DNA of 64,000 nucleotides, taken from contig NZ_SSMQ01000008.1 of NCBI RefSeq assembly GCF_005144585.1, positions 1 through 64,000 on the forward strand, in the 5' to 3' direction. Position numbers and translations under genes: made by a program. Below, piece by piece: positions 1 through 10,800 of this stretch. Within the stretch, counting starts at the first letter, position 1, and each line of letters starts with the position of its first letter. Origin of the DNA: Polyangium fumosum (lineage in GTDB: Bacteria; Myxococcota_A; Polyangia; Polyangiales; Polyangiaceae). The notes beneath the pieces are model-generated. The model searched no databases. It was not told where the DNA came from and saw nothing but the letters and a program-made list of their open reading frames with translations.

Positions 1-232
1 TGAACCCAGGTGTCGTCGCTTCGCTCCGATGGGCGTGAAGCCGGCTTGGTCGGGTCGGTGGTCCAGGAGGTGATGGCTGCCGGCGGTGGAGTCGTCGCTC
101 CGCTCCGATCGTGCTCCCGAGCACCATGCGCCGAGGGCACGGCCAGGGGAACGTCGCTTCGCTCCGAGGGTGCCCACGTGCGCCGGAACGGGTGCCCAGG
201 TGCCAGCGGAACGGGTGCCCATGTGGAGCGGA
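1..232. repeat. Degenerate direct repeats at the left edge
   Basis: The core GTCGCTYCGCTCCGA occurs three times (near 16-30, 94-108 and 153-167), and a 22-23 bp unit containing GGGTGCCCANGTG occurs three times in tandem (starts near 168, 190 and 213). The last unit runs into the start of the following small gene. A TGA lies at bases 1-3. No convincing gene is visible before base 233; the array probably continues to the left of the window. Confidence 0.55.
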
Positions 233-571
233 ATGCGCATCGAACACGTCTATGCAAACCAGACGTTCCGCTCGGCGCTCACCGGATTCATCCTCTCGGC
301 GGCCGAGGGCCATTTCGGCGGTGAGAGCGTCCCGCCGGCCCTGCGCAGCCGGGTGAGCCCGGGCCGGTTCTTCGTCTGGCCGCTCATGGCCATGGTCTGG
401 GCCTTCGACGTCGAGGTCGTGGCGCGACGCTCGAAAATCGTCGGTTGGATCCGCGACTGCACCACGGTGCGAGATTGCCACCTCGCGCTCGGCCGCGGGC
501 GCGCCTCGCTCGCGGAGGGCCCGCGCGAGGTGGAGAACCTGCCGCGGCAGGAGGACATGGTCGGTTATTGA
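233..571 (+). CDS. Hypothetical protein, 112 residues
   Basis: Third codon positions are strongly G/C and the peptide (starting MRIEHVYANQTF) looks like a real folded protein with a hydrophobic stretch around residues 45-58 (FFVWPLMAMVWAFDVEV). I do not recognise a family. The ATG at 233 has GGAG four bases upstream; an in-frame ATG at 221 and a longer frame back to 86 would translate the upstream repeats and are less likely. Its end overlaps the end of the convergent PAS-STAS gene by 7 bp. Confidence in coding is moderate and no function is proposed. Confidence 0.5.
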   Translation: MRIEHVYANQTFRSALTGFILSAAEGHFGGESVPPALRSRVSPGRFFVWPLMAMVWAFDVEVVARRSKIVGWIRDCTTVRDCHLALGRGRASLAEGPREVENLPRQEDMVGY

Positions 572-1746
572 CCCATTTCGCTCCGACGAACGCGGTTCTC
601 CTCCGACATCCGGCGAATGCAGAGCCGGAGCCCCTCGCGCAGGTTCGCGCACGTCGTCACGCTCGACAGATCGAGCCCGAGCGTCACCGCCGTCTGCGCC
701 ACCGTCGGCCGGATCCCCGTGACGATGCCCTCCGCGCCGAGGAGCCGGATCGCGCGAATCAGACTGAAGAGGTGGCTCGCCGTGGCCGTGTCGACCATAT
801 CGACGCCTGTCATGTCGAGGATCGCGAACCGCGCCGACGTGCGCACCACGGCCGAGAGCAGGTCGTCCATCACGCGCGCCACGCGCTTGCTGTCGACCAC
901 GCCCATCATCGGGAGCGTGAGCACCTTCTCCCATACCTGGATCACCGGCGTCTCCAGGTTCCGAATGACCTCCTCTTGCCGCTCGATGAGATCCATCTTC
1001 GTCCGGAGGTCGACCATGGCCTTCTTCACGTCGCTCTTGGCGAGCGTCAAGCCAAGCATGTGCGTAACGTCGCCGGCCTCGTTGCGTATCGGCAAAAACC
1101 AGCTCTCCCACAGGACATCGAGAGCCTCGCTCGTCGCGTGGACGACCTCGCCCGCGAACGCGCGACGGATATCCGTCATGGAACCCACATCGCCGCCGAA
1201 AATCTCGAAGAGGTTTTGCCCGATGAGCGTCCCGGGCTCGAAGCCGCCAGCTCTGCACCCTTTGCCGTCGTGCACGACGTAATCACCCTGCTGGTCGATC
1301 ACGTACACGGAGATATCCACGTTATCGAGGATCCCCCGGAGAACACGCTCGGGTGACGCCGCGGGCAGCAAAGTGAGGTCCTCGGCGGGGGGCACGGCGA
1401 GCCGCCCCGAGGAGACGCGCGGCGTCGGGACAATCGTCACATACACTTCGGCCCGCCCTGGCGCGCGCCGCGCATGCAAAGAGAACGAGCGATAGATCCC
1501 CTCAACGTCACGCATCTGACAGAGGGCGCTCCAGGCATCGCCCTCGTTCATCGTCGCCCACGACGACGCGACCGCGTCCCTGTGATCGGGGTGAACGGAC
1601 TCGAACAAGGAACCGCCTCGCACGCGCTCGGCTCCGAGGACACGCTCGGCCTCGGGATTGAAGCCGGAAATCGCGCCCTCCTGGCTCGTGACCACGAGGA
1701 TGCCCGGGCAATGCTGGAACCAAGCCGAATCCATTACAGTCTCCAC
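565..1746 (-). CDS. PAS-PAS-STAS regulator (RsbR-like)
   Basis: This 393-residue cytosolic protein has two PAS-like domains (roughly residues 8-110 and 130-245), a short helical linker and a C-terminal STAS domain (about 270-390). The STAS part closely follows stressosome RsbR proteins: FAILDMTGVDMVDTATAS and GIRPTVAQTAVTLG keep the Thr positions that are phosphorylated by RsbT in the Bacillus RsbR family. No RsbT-type kinase or RsbS-like gene lies beside it, so a sensor of redox, ligand or stress state acting on an unlinked partner is the most that can be said. It is transcribed alone, with about 140 bp of AT-richer leader before the next gene. A second ATG at codon 5 is an alternative start. 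Confidence 0.85.
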   Translation of the reverse strand: METVMDSAWFQHCPGILVVTSQEGAISGFNPEAERVLGAERVRGGSLFESVHPDHRDAVASSWATMNEGDAWSALCQMRDVEGIYRSFSLHARRAPGRAEVYVTIVPTPRVSSGRLAVPPAEDLTLLPAASPERVLRGILDNVDISVYVIDQQGDYVVHDGKGCRAGGFEPGTLIGQNLFEIFGGDVGSMTDIRRAFAGEVVHATSEALDVLWESWFLPIRNEAGDVTHMLGLTLAKSDVKKAMVDLRTKMDLIERQEEVIRNLETPVIQVWEKVLTLPMMGVVDSKRVARVMDDLLSAVVRTSARFAILDMTGVDMVDTATASHLFSLIRAIRLLGAEGIVTGIRPTVAQTAVTLGLDLSSVTTCANLREGLRLCIRRMSEENRVRRSEMGQ

Positions 1747-1886
1747 GAACCTACGGGGTCGAACGAAGGGACTATCACGCCGCTCGTAGCATCGTCGAGC
1801 AGGAAATATGCAAAATTGATTACACCCCGAAAAGAATAATCAAGGATAGGTCGACCGCGTGACGTGACGTAAGGACGCGGCGCGGT

Positions 1887-2381
1887 TCAGTCGTCCACGC
1901 GCGCGGCAAGGGCCTTCGGGGCGATCATCTTGTAGCTGCCCGTGACGAGGGCCCGCACCTCGTTCCAGTCGATCGGGCCGTCGTTCGGCTCGTCGAGCCG
2001 CACGTTGATCCACCCGTGTTTGCCGACGTATTTCGCAATGGTGAACCGCGGGTCGGTCGCCACGAGCCCGGCCTGCATCTCGAACGTGGTCTTCACGCCG
2101 AACGACCCCACGCCGTTTTCCCCGCCCATTGCGGCGAAGATCTTGTCCCGGACGCGGAACGTCGGGTGCCCCCAGGCCTCGACCTCGGTCGCCTCGGGAA
2201 ACCCCATGCAAATGGCGCGGAACCGCTCGAGTGCCCCGCCGGGCCCCTCCATTTTGCTCGCTCGTCCGGCCGCCTTTTTCGCCGGGGGAGTTGCCTTCTT
2301 CGCGGGGGCCTTGGCCTTCTTCGTGGCCGTCTTCTTGGTGGTCTTCGTCGATTTCGTCGTGCCGGCTTTCGTGCTCGCCAT
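1887..2381 (-). CDS. MmcQ/YjbR-family protein with Lys/Ala-rich N-terminal tail
   Basis: Residues about 48-164 match the MmcQ/YjbR family, a small CyaY-like fold: FPEATEVEAWGHPTFRVRDK near the start, then GWINVRLDE and a terminal lysine-containing helix. The family is usually about 115 residues, so the first 44 residues are an addition. This tail is almost only Lys, Ala, Thr and Pro with AKKA-type repeats, like histone H1-type tails, and would be strongly basic and disordered, suggesting nucleic-acid contact. The gene starts 6 bp after the upstream kinase gene and is probably the last gene of that operon. Biochemical role unknown. Confidence 0.82.
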   Translation of the reverse strand: MASTKAGTTKSTKTTKKTATKKAKAPAKKATPPAKKAAGRASKMEGPGGALERFRAICMGFPEATEVEAWGHPTFRVRDKIFAAMGGENGVGSFGVKTTFEMQAGLVATDPRFTIAKYVGKHGWINVRLDEPNDGPIDWNEVRALVTGSYKMIAPKALAARVDD

Positions 2382-2387
2382 GGTCTC

Positions 2388-3784
<1,397 letters not shown>

Positions 3785-3788
<4 letters not shown>

Positions 3789-5845
3789 GGGAAAACCACG
3801 GGCACGGGGGCCGTCTGATCGGCGCCTTTTGCGCCGGTCCCGAGCTGGCCGAGGTCATTGCGACCCCAGCAACGCACGGGCCCGCTCACGAGGCGCACGC
3901 AGGTGAACTGCAAGCCGAGCGCGACCTCGGCGACGGGCGGGACGTTGATCATCTGCGGCGCCGATTGGTTCGTCTTGTCCCCCGTGCCGAGCTCGCCGCG
4001 CGTGTTCGCGCCGAAGCAGCGCAGCCCGCCGCCCGCGAGCACCACGCAGGAATGGCCGCCCAGCGTGGCGTCCGTGCCGAGCGAGAGCCCCGTGATGTCC
4101 ATGAGCCCCGGGACGAGCGCCGGCGCGTTTTGTTGCGTGGTATTGCCGATCCCGAGCTGACCTCCGGCATTCTCGCCCATGCAACGGAGCGCCGTGCCGC
4201 CGGCCGACACGACACACGTGAACCGATTGCCCGCGGACACCTGGCTGATGCCGGTCAAATTCGGCACGAGCGTCGGGACCAACCGGTCCGCGACGCCCGA
4301 GCCGAGCTGCCCGTCGCTGCCGTCGCCCCAGCACCGCACCTCACCCGATTGAAGGACCGCGCAATTGTGCATGTCCCCCGCGGCGAGCGCGGTCGCCGTC
4401 ACGTTCGCCAGATCGCCCGTGGGCGTGGTCCGGTTTTCTGCGACGTTATTGCCGAGTTGCCCCGCCGTGCCCGCCCCCCAGCACCGCACCGTGCCAGTCA
4501 TGAGGCGCGCGCAGGTATGACGGCCGCCCGCCGCCACCTGGACCACGTTCGTCAAATTGACGGCCTTCGGCGTCGTCGCGGCGGCCGTCGAGCCATTCCC
4601 GATCTGCCCCGTCGCGTTGCGGCCCCAGCACGAGACCTTGCCGTCGCCCGTCCGGGCGCAGGCGTGCGTGCCCTGCGTGTCGACCCGATTCGAGCCGACC
4701 GAGATCTGCGTGACGCCGGAGAGCCCGGACACGGGGGTCGGGAAGAGCTTCTCCACGACCGTGCCGTCCCCGATCTGCCCCTGCGTGTTCGCGCCCCAGC
4801 AACGGACCGTCCCGTCGCCGAGGAGCACACATGCATTCGTGCTTCCCGCGGAAATCTGCACGATCGAGGCGCACGTCCCACCGAGACAAGCCTCGCTCGT
4901 GCAATCGACGTGCACGGCGCAGGTCTTGCCGCTCGCGCACGGGGCGCAGCCCACGCCGCCACAATCGACGTCCGTCTCCGCACCGTTCTTCACGGCGTCG
5001 CTGCACGTCGGCGCCTGGCACACGCCGGCCGTGCAGACGCCGCTCACGCAATCGGATGCGATGAGGCAGCTCTTGCCGTCCTGGCAATCAGGGCAGTCGC
5101 CGCCGCCGCAATCGGCGTCCGTCTCCGTCGCGTTGTGCACGCCGTCGCTGCACGTCGGCGACTGGCACACGCCGGCGATGCAAACCTTGCTCTCGCAATC
5201 GGCGATCGCCGTACACCCCTTGCCCGTGCCGCAGGGCGGACATACCGGGCCGCCGCAATCGATGTCGCTCTCGTCGCCGTTCTTCGAGCCGTCGGTGCAC
5301 TCGGGCGGCACGCAGAGGCCGGCCGAGCAGGGGCCGCCGCCGCTGCAATCCGAGCTGAAGTTGCACTCGACGCACTTGCCGCTGCCGTCACATACGGCGC
5401 CGCCGCCCTGCGTGCACGCGGAGCCCTGCTTCCGCGGCGAGATCGACGGCTCGCCCTCGGGGCTGCATTCCCCCACGGTGCATTCGAACCCGTTGCCGGG
5501 GACGTCGTTCGTATCCACGACCGTGCGCGTCTGCCCCTCCGCGTCGCACTCGTTCCGCATGCAATCGCCCGGGGTTTGCCCCTGCGCGGGGGCGCCCTCC
5601 GGAAGCATCGAGAGCTCGCAACGGCCCGCGACGCAGGCGCGTGTCTGGCATTCGTTCGTCTCACCCGGACAATCGAGCTCGGTCGAGCACGTCTGCCCGA
5701 CCCCGCCCGCGGCCCCGCTCCCGAGGACCGGATCCACCTCGAATCGATCGAGCCCGGTGATCGCATTGCAAGCCGGTGAGGCAAGCCCGGCAAAGGCGGC
5801 CAGGGCCAGCGTCCCGAAAAGCCCCACACGAAAGGTTCGTCCCAT
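3785..5845 (-). CDS. Secreted Cys-rich and RCC1-repeat protein
   Basis: The start MGRTFRVGLFGTLALAAF gives a signal peptide ending at Cys24 (SPACNAITGLD), possibly lipidated although the lipobox is poor. Residues about 35-290 hold repeated disulfide modules of the type DGSKNGDESDIDCGGPVCPPC followed by short Cys pairs, common in myxobacterial surface proteins. The rest is a set of RCC1/ALF-type repeats recognisable by CARLxxGxVRCWGxNxxGQLG, predicted to form a beta-propeller. The gene sits between a TPR/PEGA membrane protein (1-bp TGATG overlap upstream) and the Ser/Thr kinase (4-bp ATGA overlap downstream), so the three are almost certainly made together. The frame stays open far upstream but that stretch is out-of-frame translation of the previous gene. 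Confidence 0.9.
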
Positions 5846-6837
5846 CAGAACGTCCCCCGGATCCCCGCGGAAAGAGGCCCGGCCCAGGGCACGACCTCGA
5901 CGTGCCCCACGGCCGGTGGGCCCTTTGGTTTGCCCATGACGAGCAACACCACGCCGGCCGCGGCCGCCGCGCCCCCCACGACGAACATCGCCGTGGAGAC
6001 ATTGCCAAGCGTACCCGCCTCGTCGATGTGGCCTTGCGCCGACGGCGGGCACCGGCCTTCCGACGTGCAGAGCTCTTCGAGCTCGCCCACGCGCCCGAGC
6101 GACATCACGCCCGTCACCGCGCCCGCCACGAGCGAGGCCGCGCCCACGCCAAAGGCCGCCATCGCCGGCACAAAGAGCGTCCGACCCGAAGGCGCGGGCT
6201 TCGGCGCGATCACGTCCACCTTCTCGTCGCGCACGGGCCACGCGCTCGCGACTTCGAGGTGCACGGGGACCTTGATTACGCCTCCGCGCTCATCGAGCTC
6301 GATCGTCCGCTCCACCGGGGAAAACCCGCTCGCCTCGACGCGCAGCACGTGTTTGCCCGGATCGAACCGCGTCGCCATGCCGGTCCCAAGCGCGAGGGGT
6401 TTGTCGTCAACCGTCGCCTTCACGTCTTCCGTCGCGGCGCCCGTGACCACGACGAGCAGCGACGGCACGCGCGCGAGCAGCGCTCGTTCTCGTTTGCTGC
6501 CCTCCTCGCGCGCCTTGCGAAACGCAGGCGGCGACGTCGGGCCGAGCGGCTCGGCGGCGAGACGCTCGTAGGTCTCGAGCGCCTCGGCGAGCCGGCCGAG
6601 GCCTTCGAGCGCCTCGGCGCGCATGAGCAAGTGCGTCGGCGCGTGGTAGAGCGCCTCGGCCTGCGTGACCTTCTCGAGCGCCTCGGCGAACCGCTTCGCG
6701 TCGAGATCGTCGGCGGCCGAGAGCGCGATCTCGCGCGCCTTCGAGACGTTCTCCTGCTCGCCCGCATGCGCGAGCGGACCCGAGACGAGGCCGAGAACGA
6801 TCGCGGCGCAAGCGACCCATCGAGACATGGGCGCCAT
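5845..6837 (-). CDS. Secreted TPR/PEGA-like membrane protein
   Basis: This 330-residue protein begins MAPMSRWVACAAIVLGL; an ATG three codons later (6828) is an alternative start. A cleavable signal peptide is followed by TPR-like helices with AEALEGLGRLAEALETYERL (about residues 30-110), a PEGA-like beta-domain (about 120-195, with FDPGKHVLRVEASGFSP) and two hydrophobic helices in the last 120 residues. This arrangement is frequent in Polyangiales and is thought to bind envelope polymers, although no substrate is known. It is the first gene of the kinase operon and its stop overlaps the next start (TGATG). It is divergent from the MYXO-CTERM-like gene at 6976. Confidence 0.82.
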   Translation of the reverse strand: MAPMSRWVACAAIVLGLVSGPLAHAGEQENVSKAREIALSAADDLDAKRFAEALEKVTQAEALYHAPTHLLMRAEALEGLGRLAEALETYERLAAEPLGPTSPPAFRKAREEGSKRERALLARVPSLLVVVTGAATEDVKATVDDKPLALGTGMATRFDPGKHVLRVEASGFSPVERTIELDERGGVIKVPVHLEVASAWPVRDEKVDVIAPKPAPSGRTLFVPAMAAFGVGAASLVAGAVTGVMSLGRVGELEELCTSEGRCPPSAQGHIDEAGTLGNVSTAMFVVGGAAAAAGVVLLVMGKPKGPPAVGHVEVVPWAGPLSAGIRGTF

Positions 6838-6975
6838 TCTGCCGCCCGATCGCGCCGGATGTCGAGGGGAAGAATCGCGCGCTCGATCCGGCCTTGGGTG
6901 CGCGGCCCTCCACCGCTTCGCCGCGCGCGCCCCGTCGCCCTTGACTTCGCCAGGCGGAGGAGCGAGGTGTTCCTG

Positions 6976-7449
6976 ATGCGCGCCCCCATTTCCCAGGACA
7001 AACCTTCCCTCCCGCGCCGTCTTTCCGGCGTTCTCCTCGCGGTCGCCGCGCTCGTCGGGCCCGCCTCCGCGGCCGCCGACGAGGTCGGGCCGCTGGAAGA
7101 GAGCTGTTACAACAAGGCCGCCGGGGATGCGTGCGCCGATCCCGCAGGCGCCGCCGGCACGTGCACCGGCGTGAAGGACCTCCGAGGTCGAGAGCTGCTC
7201 CGCTGCGTGGTGGGCGCAAAAGCTCCAGCCCCGCAAACGACCGAAGCAAAGACGCCGACCCCGCCGGCGCCGGAAACAAAGACCGCGGGCCCGCAGCCGT
7301 CCGCCGCGACCGTGACCGTGGCCGAGAAAAAGGGCTGCTCCGTGGCGGCGGTGGGAAGCTCAAACGAAGGGGCTCCGCTCGGGATCACCGTCGCCCTGGC
7401 CGCGCTCGCGTTCTGTCGGGCAAAACGCCGCGCGCGTCCGGCGGGGTGA
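6976..7449 (+). CDS. Exported protein with MYXO-CTERM-like tail
   Basis: The ATG at 6976 follows a purine-rich GGAGGAGCGAGGTG. The 157-residue product has a signal peptide (residues 1-33, LSGVLLAVAALVGPASAAA), a short Cys-containing region, a Pro/Thr-rich spacer and a C-terminal tripartite tail: a Gly-Cys pair (KKGCSVAAVG), a hydrophobic helix (LGITVALAALAFC) and a basic end (RAKRRARPAG). That order matches the MYXO-CTERM sorting signal in which the Cys is processed by a rhombosortase-like enzyme; the helix here is short, so the assignment is likely but not certain. Three bases separate it from the next gene, making a three-gene operon with the WD40 kinase. Confidence 0.72.
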   Translation: MRAPISQDKPSLPRRLSGVLLAVAALVGPASAAADEVGPLEESCYNKAAGDACADPAGAAGTCTGVKDLRGRELLRCVVGAKAPAPQTTEAKTPTPPAPETKTAGPQPSAATVTVAEKKGCSVAAVGSSNEGAPLGITVALAALAFCRAKRRARPAG

Positions 7450-7452
7450 GGG

Positions 7453-7821
7453 GTGGCCTGGTTCTGGGCATTCGTCTTCACGCAGGTCGTCGAGATCCCC
7501 ATTTACGTCTACGGGCTCCGCGTCCGCGTGTACGAGGCGTTCGGCGCGAGCGCGCTGACGCACCCGATCGTCTGGTTCGTCATTCCGAGCCTGTGGGAGC
7601 GCTTCTACCTCGCCGTGTTCGCGCCCCATCCCTCGTTATGGATCTCGCAGACGCCGCGGTACTGGATCATGGTGGTCATCGCCGAGACGTTCGCCGTGAC
7701 CGCGGAGGCCGGATATTTCCGGTTCATTGGTAAGAAAAAGACGCTCGGGTGGGCGTTCGCCGCGAACATGGCGAGCGTCACCCTGGGATTTGCGAGCCGC
7801 GCGCTCTTCGATTGGCCGTGA
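7453..7821 (+). CDS. Small integral membrane protein
   Basis: This 122-residue protein starts with GTG three bases after the previous stop. It has three to four hydrophobic segments (residues 2-20, 38-55, 70-88 and 98-115) and conserved-looking aromatic and charged residues around FTQVVEIPIYVYGL. I do not recognise a named family. Its TGA overlaps the GTG of the following WD40 kinase (GTGA), so translation of the two is coupled and the protein may act with the kinase at the membrane. Function unknown. Confidence 0.78.
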   Translation: MAWFWAFVFTQVVEIPIYVYGLRVRVYEAFGASALTHPIVWFVIPSLWERFYLAVFAPHPSLWISQTPRYWIMVVIAETFAVTAEAGYFRFIGKKKTLGWAFAANMASVTLGFASRALFDWP

Positions 7822-10800
7822 CCGCCGGACGCACGCTCCCCTCCCCGCTCGAAGCCGCGACGCTCGATCCCGCGGAGGGGAGACGTGTCCGGCCCGGCAC
7901 GCTCGGCGAGACGCTGCCCACGCCCCCGATGGAGACGCTCATCGCGCGCACCGGGAGGGACGAGGCCGACGACGAGGAAGCCCCGGAGAGCGCCGCCGCG
8001 CGGCGCATGCGCGTCGTCGATCCAGAGACGTACGCGGTGGAATCGGAGGTCGCAAAAGGCGGCATTGGCCGGATTCTGCGGGCGTACGACACGCACCTCG
8101 ACCGCCCCGTCGCGCTGAAGGAGCTCATCACGCGGGATCCTCAGACCGAGGAGCGCTTCATTCGCGAGGCGCGGATCACGGCGCGGCTGCAACACCCCTC
8201 GATCGTGCCGCTCTACGAGGCGGGCGTCTGGCCCTCGGGCGAGCCGTTTTTCGCGATGAAGCTCGTCTCCGGGCGCTCGCTCGACCATTTCATCGAGGAG
8301 GCGAGCACGCTCGATCAGCGCCTCGTCCTGCTCCCCCACGTGCTCGCGGTCGCCGAGGCGATGGCGTATGCGCATAACGAGCGCATCATTCACCGCGACC
8401 TCAAGCCGCAAAACATCTTGCTCGGTCCGTTTGGCGAGACCGTGGTCATCGATTGGGGGCTCGCGAAGGACCTCGACGAGGAATCCCCCGAGCCGTCACG
8501 TACCTCGTCGCTGCCGCCGCAGCGATCGTCGTCGCCGTCCTCGCCGGGATCGATGGCGCTCACCGTGCTCGGCGTGGTCATGGGCACGCCCGCGTACATG
8601 CCGCCCGAGCAGGCGGCGGGGCGCAGCGTGGACGAGCGTGCCGACGTGTATGCGATCGGCGCCATTCTCTATCATCTGCTCGCGGGAAAAGCTTCCTACG
8701 AGGGCCAATACCCGATGGAGATTGTCCGGTGCGTGCTGCGCGAGCCGCCGGTGCCCATCGAAAAACTCCAGCCGGGCGTGCCGCGCGATCTCGTGACGAT
8801 CGTGCAAAAGGCCATGGCACGCGCGAAGGCCGAGCGATATCGGACGGCCGGGGAACTCGCCGCGGATCTGCGCCGGTTCCAGACGGGGCAGATTGTCCAG
8901 GCGCACCATTATTCGGCCCGCGAGCGGCTCCTCCGGTTCGCCCGTCGCCATCGCGCGACGCTTCTCATGGCGTTCGCCGCGCTCGCCGCGCTCGCGGTCA
9001 CGGGCGCGCTCGCCGTCGGGAGGGTCCTCGACGCGCGTGACGAGGCGCGGCGCGAGCGCGATAGGGCCGCGGAGGCCGAGCGGCGAGAATCGGAGCGCGC
9101 CGATACGCTCACGCTCGTCGAGGCGCGCGCGGCGGCTTCGCGGGATCCCCTCGAAGCGCTGGCCTGGCTCAAGACATTGTCGTCTTCGTTCCGGGGGCAC
9201 CGGCGCAAGCGGCTCGTGGCTGCGGACGCCATTGCGAAGGGCGTCCCGATGCTGCTGCGTGGGCACGCGGCGGGCATCAACCGCGCGTCGTTTTCGCCGG
9301 AGGGCCGGTTCGTGGCCTCGTCGAGCGACGACCGAACCGTCCGCCTCTGGGACCTGACCACGACCCAAGCGCGCGTGCTCGAAGGGCATACCGACGAGGT
9401 CTGGGAAGCGGCATTCTCGCCGGACGGCGCATGGCTCGCGAGCCGGAGCAAAGACACCACGGTGCGGCTCTGGAGCGTGAAGACGAGCGAAATTAAGGTC
9501 CTCGCGGGACACGCGGCGCCGCTCGGCGCGATTCATTATTTCCGGGACGGGCAGCGCATGGCCTCCCGGGGCCGCGACGGCTCGGTCTGCTTGTGGGACA
9601 TCGCCTCGGGGAAATGCAAACCCGTGTGGCCTGCGGGCGGCGCGGAGCGAAAGCTCGCCATCTCCCCGGACGAACGCACCCTCGCCTTCGTCTCGGCAGG
9701 CTCGCTCGTTCTTTTGGATGTCGACGCCGGGACCGAGCGCCACTTCGAGGGCGAGGCGCACGAGCCGGAGGTGCTCACGTTCTCCCCCGACGGTGCCCTC
9801 GTGGCCACGGGTGATCAAAAAGGCATCGTTCGGTTGTGGGACATTGCGACGGGTGTGTCGAGGCGCCTCGAAGGTCATACCGGGAAGGTGCGAGCCGTCG
9901 TATTTCTCCCGGATTCTTCCCGCCTCGTGTCGTCGGGACTCGACCGCACCGTGCGAATCTGGGACGTCCACACGGGCGAGGCGCGCGTGCTCAGGGGACA
10001 CGAAGGATCGGTCTATACCGTGGCCGTGTCTCCGGATGGAAAGACCTTGATGACGGGCGCCGCCGACCAGACGGCGCGGGTGTGGGACGTGGCCTCCGGC
10101 ATGTCGCGCACCTTGCGGGGCCCGAACGACTCGATCTCGGATGTCGAGTTTTCCCGCGACGGCAAACGTGCGCTCGTCGCGAGTTACGACAACAGCCTGC
10201 GCGTCTATTCGCTCGAAGCCTTGCGCGACCGCGTCATGGCCGTGCACGAGCGCGCGGCGCGCGTGATCGCCATCTCCCCCGACGGAGCATGTATCGCCTC
10301 GGGCGGCGCCGACGGGACGGTCGTTTGGACAAACCTCGCGGACGGCACCCCGCGGACGCTCGGCCAGCACGCGGGCGACGTGCATGATGTCGCGTTTTCC
10401 CCCGACGGCACGGCCATCGCCTCGGCCGGCGCGGACGGCCGCGTGCGTATCTTCAGCACGCAGGGCGCGGCGATCTCGTTCGACGCCCACGAGGGCGCAG
10501 CAAATCGCGTGCTGTTTTCGCCCGACGGCGCGCGCGTCGTCTCGGCCGGCGCGGACGGGGTCCTTCGGAGTTTTCCCGTGAAGGGCGGCGAGGGAAAGGT
10601 CCTCGCGCGGCATTCGACCAAGGCCACCGCGCTCGCGTTTTCCCCGGACGGCGCGCGAATCGCGTATTCCTTCGCCGATGGCCGGGTCGTCTTGCACGAG
10701 GTGACGACGGGCCGGGAGACGGTCCTCGCCGGCCACCACGACGCGGTCCACGTGCTCGTGTTTTCCCCGGACGGCGGCCTGCTCGTGTCCGGCGGAATGG

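Noticed and set aside
86-232. Longer N-terminus for the first small gene
   Set aside because: It would translate the direct repeats and has no ribosome binding site, whereas ATG 233 has GGAG upstream.
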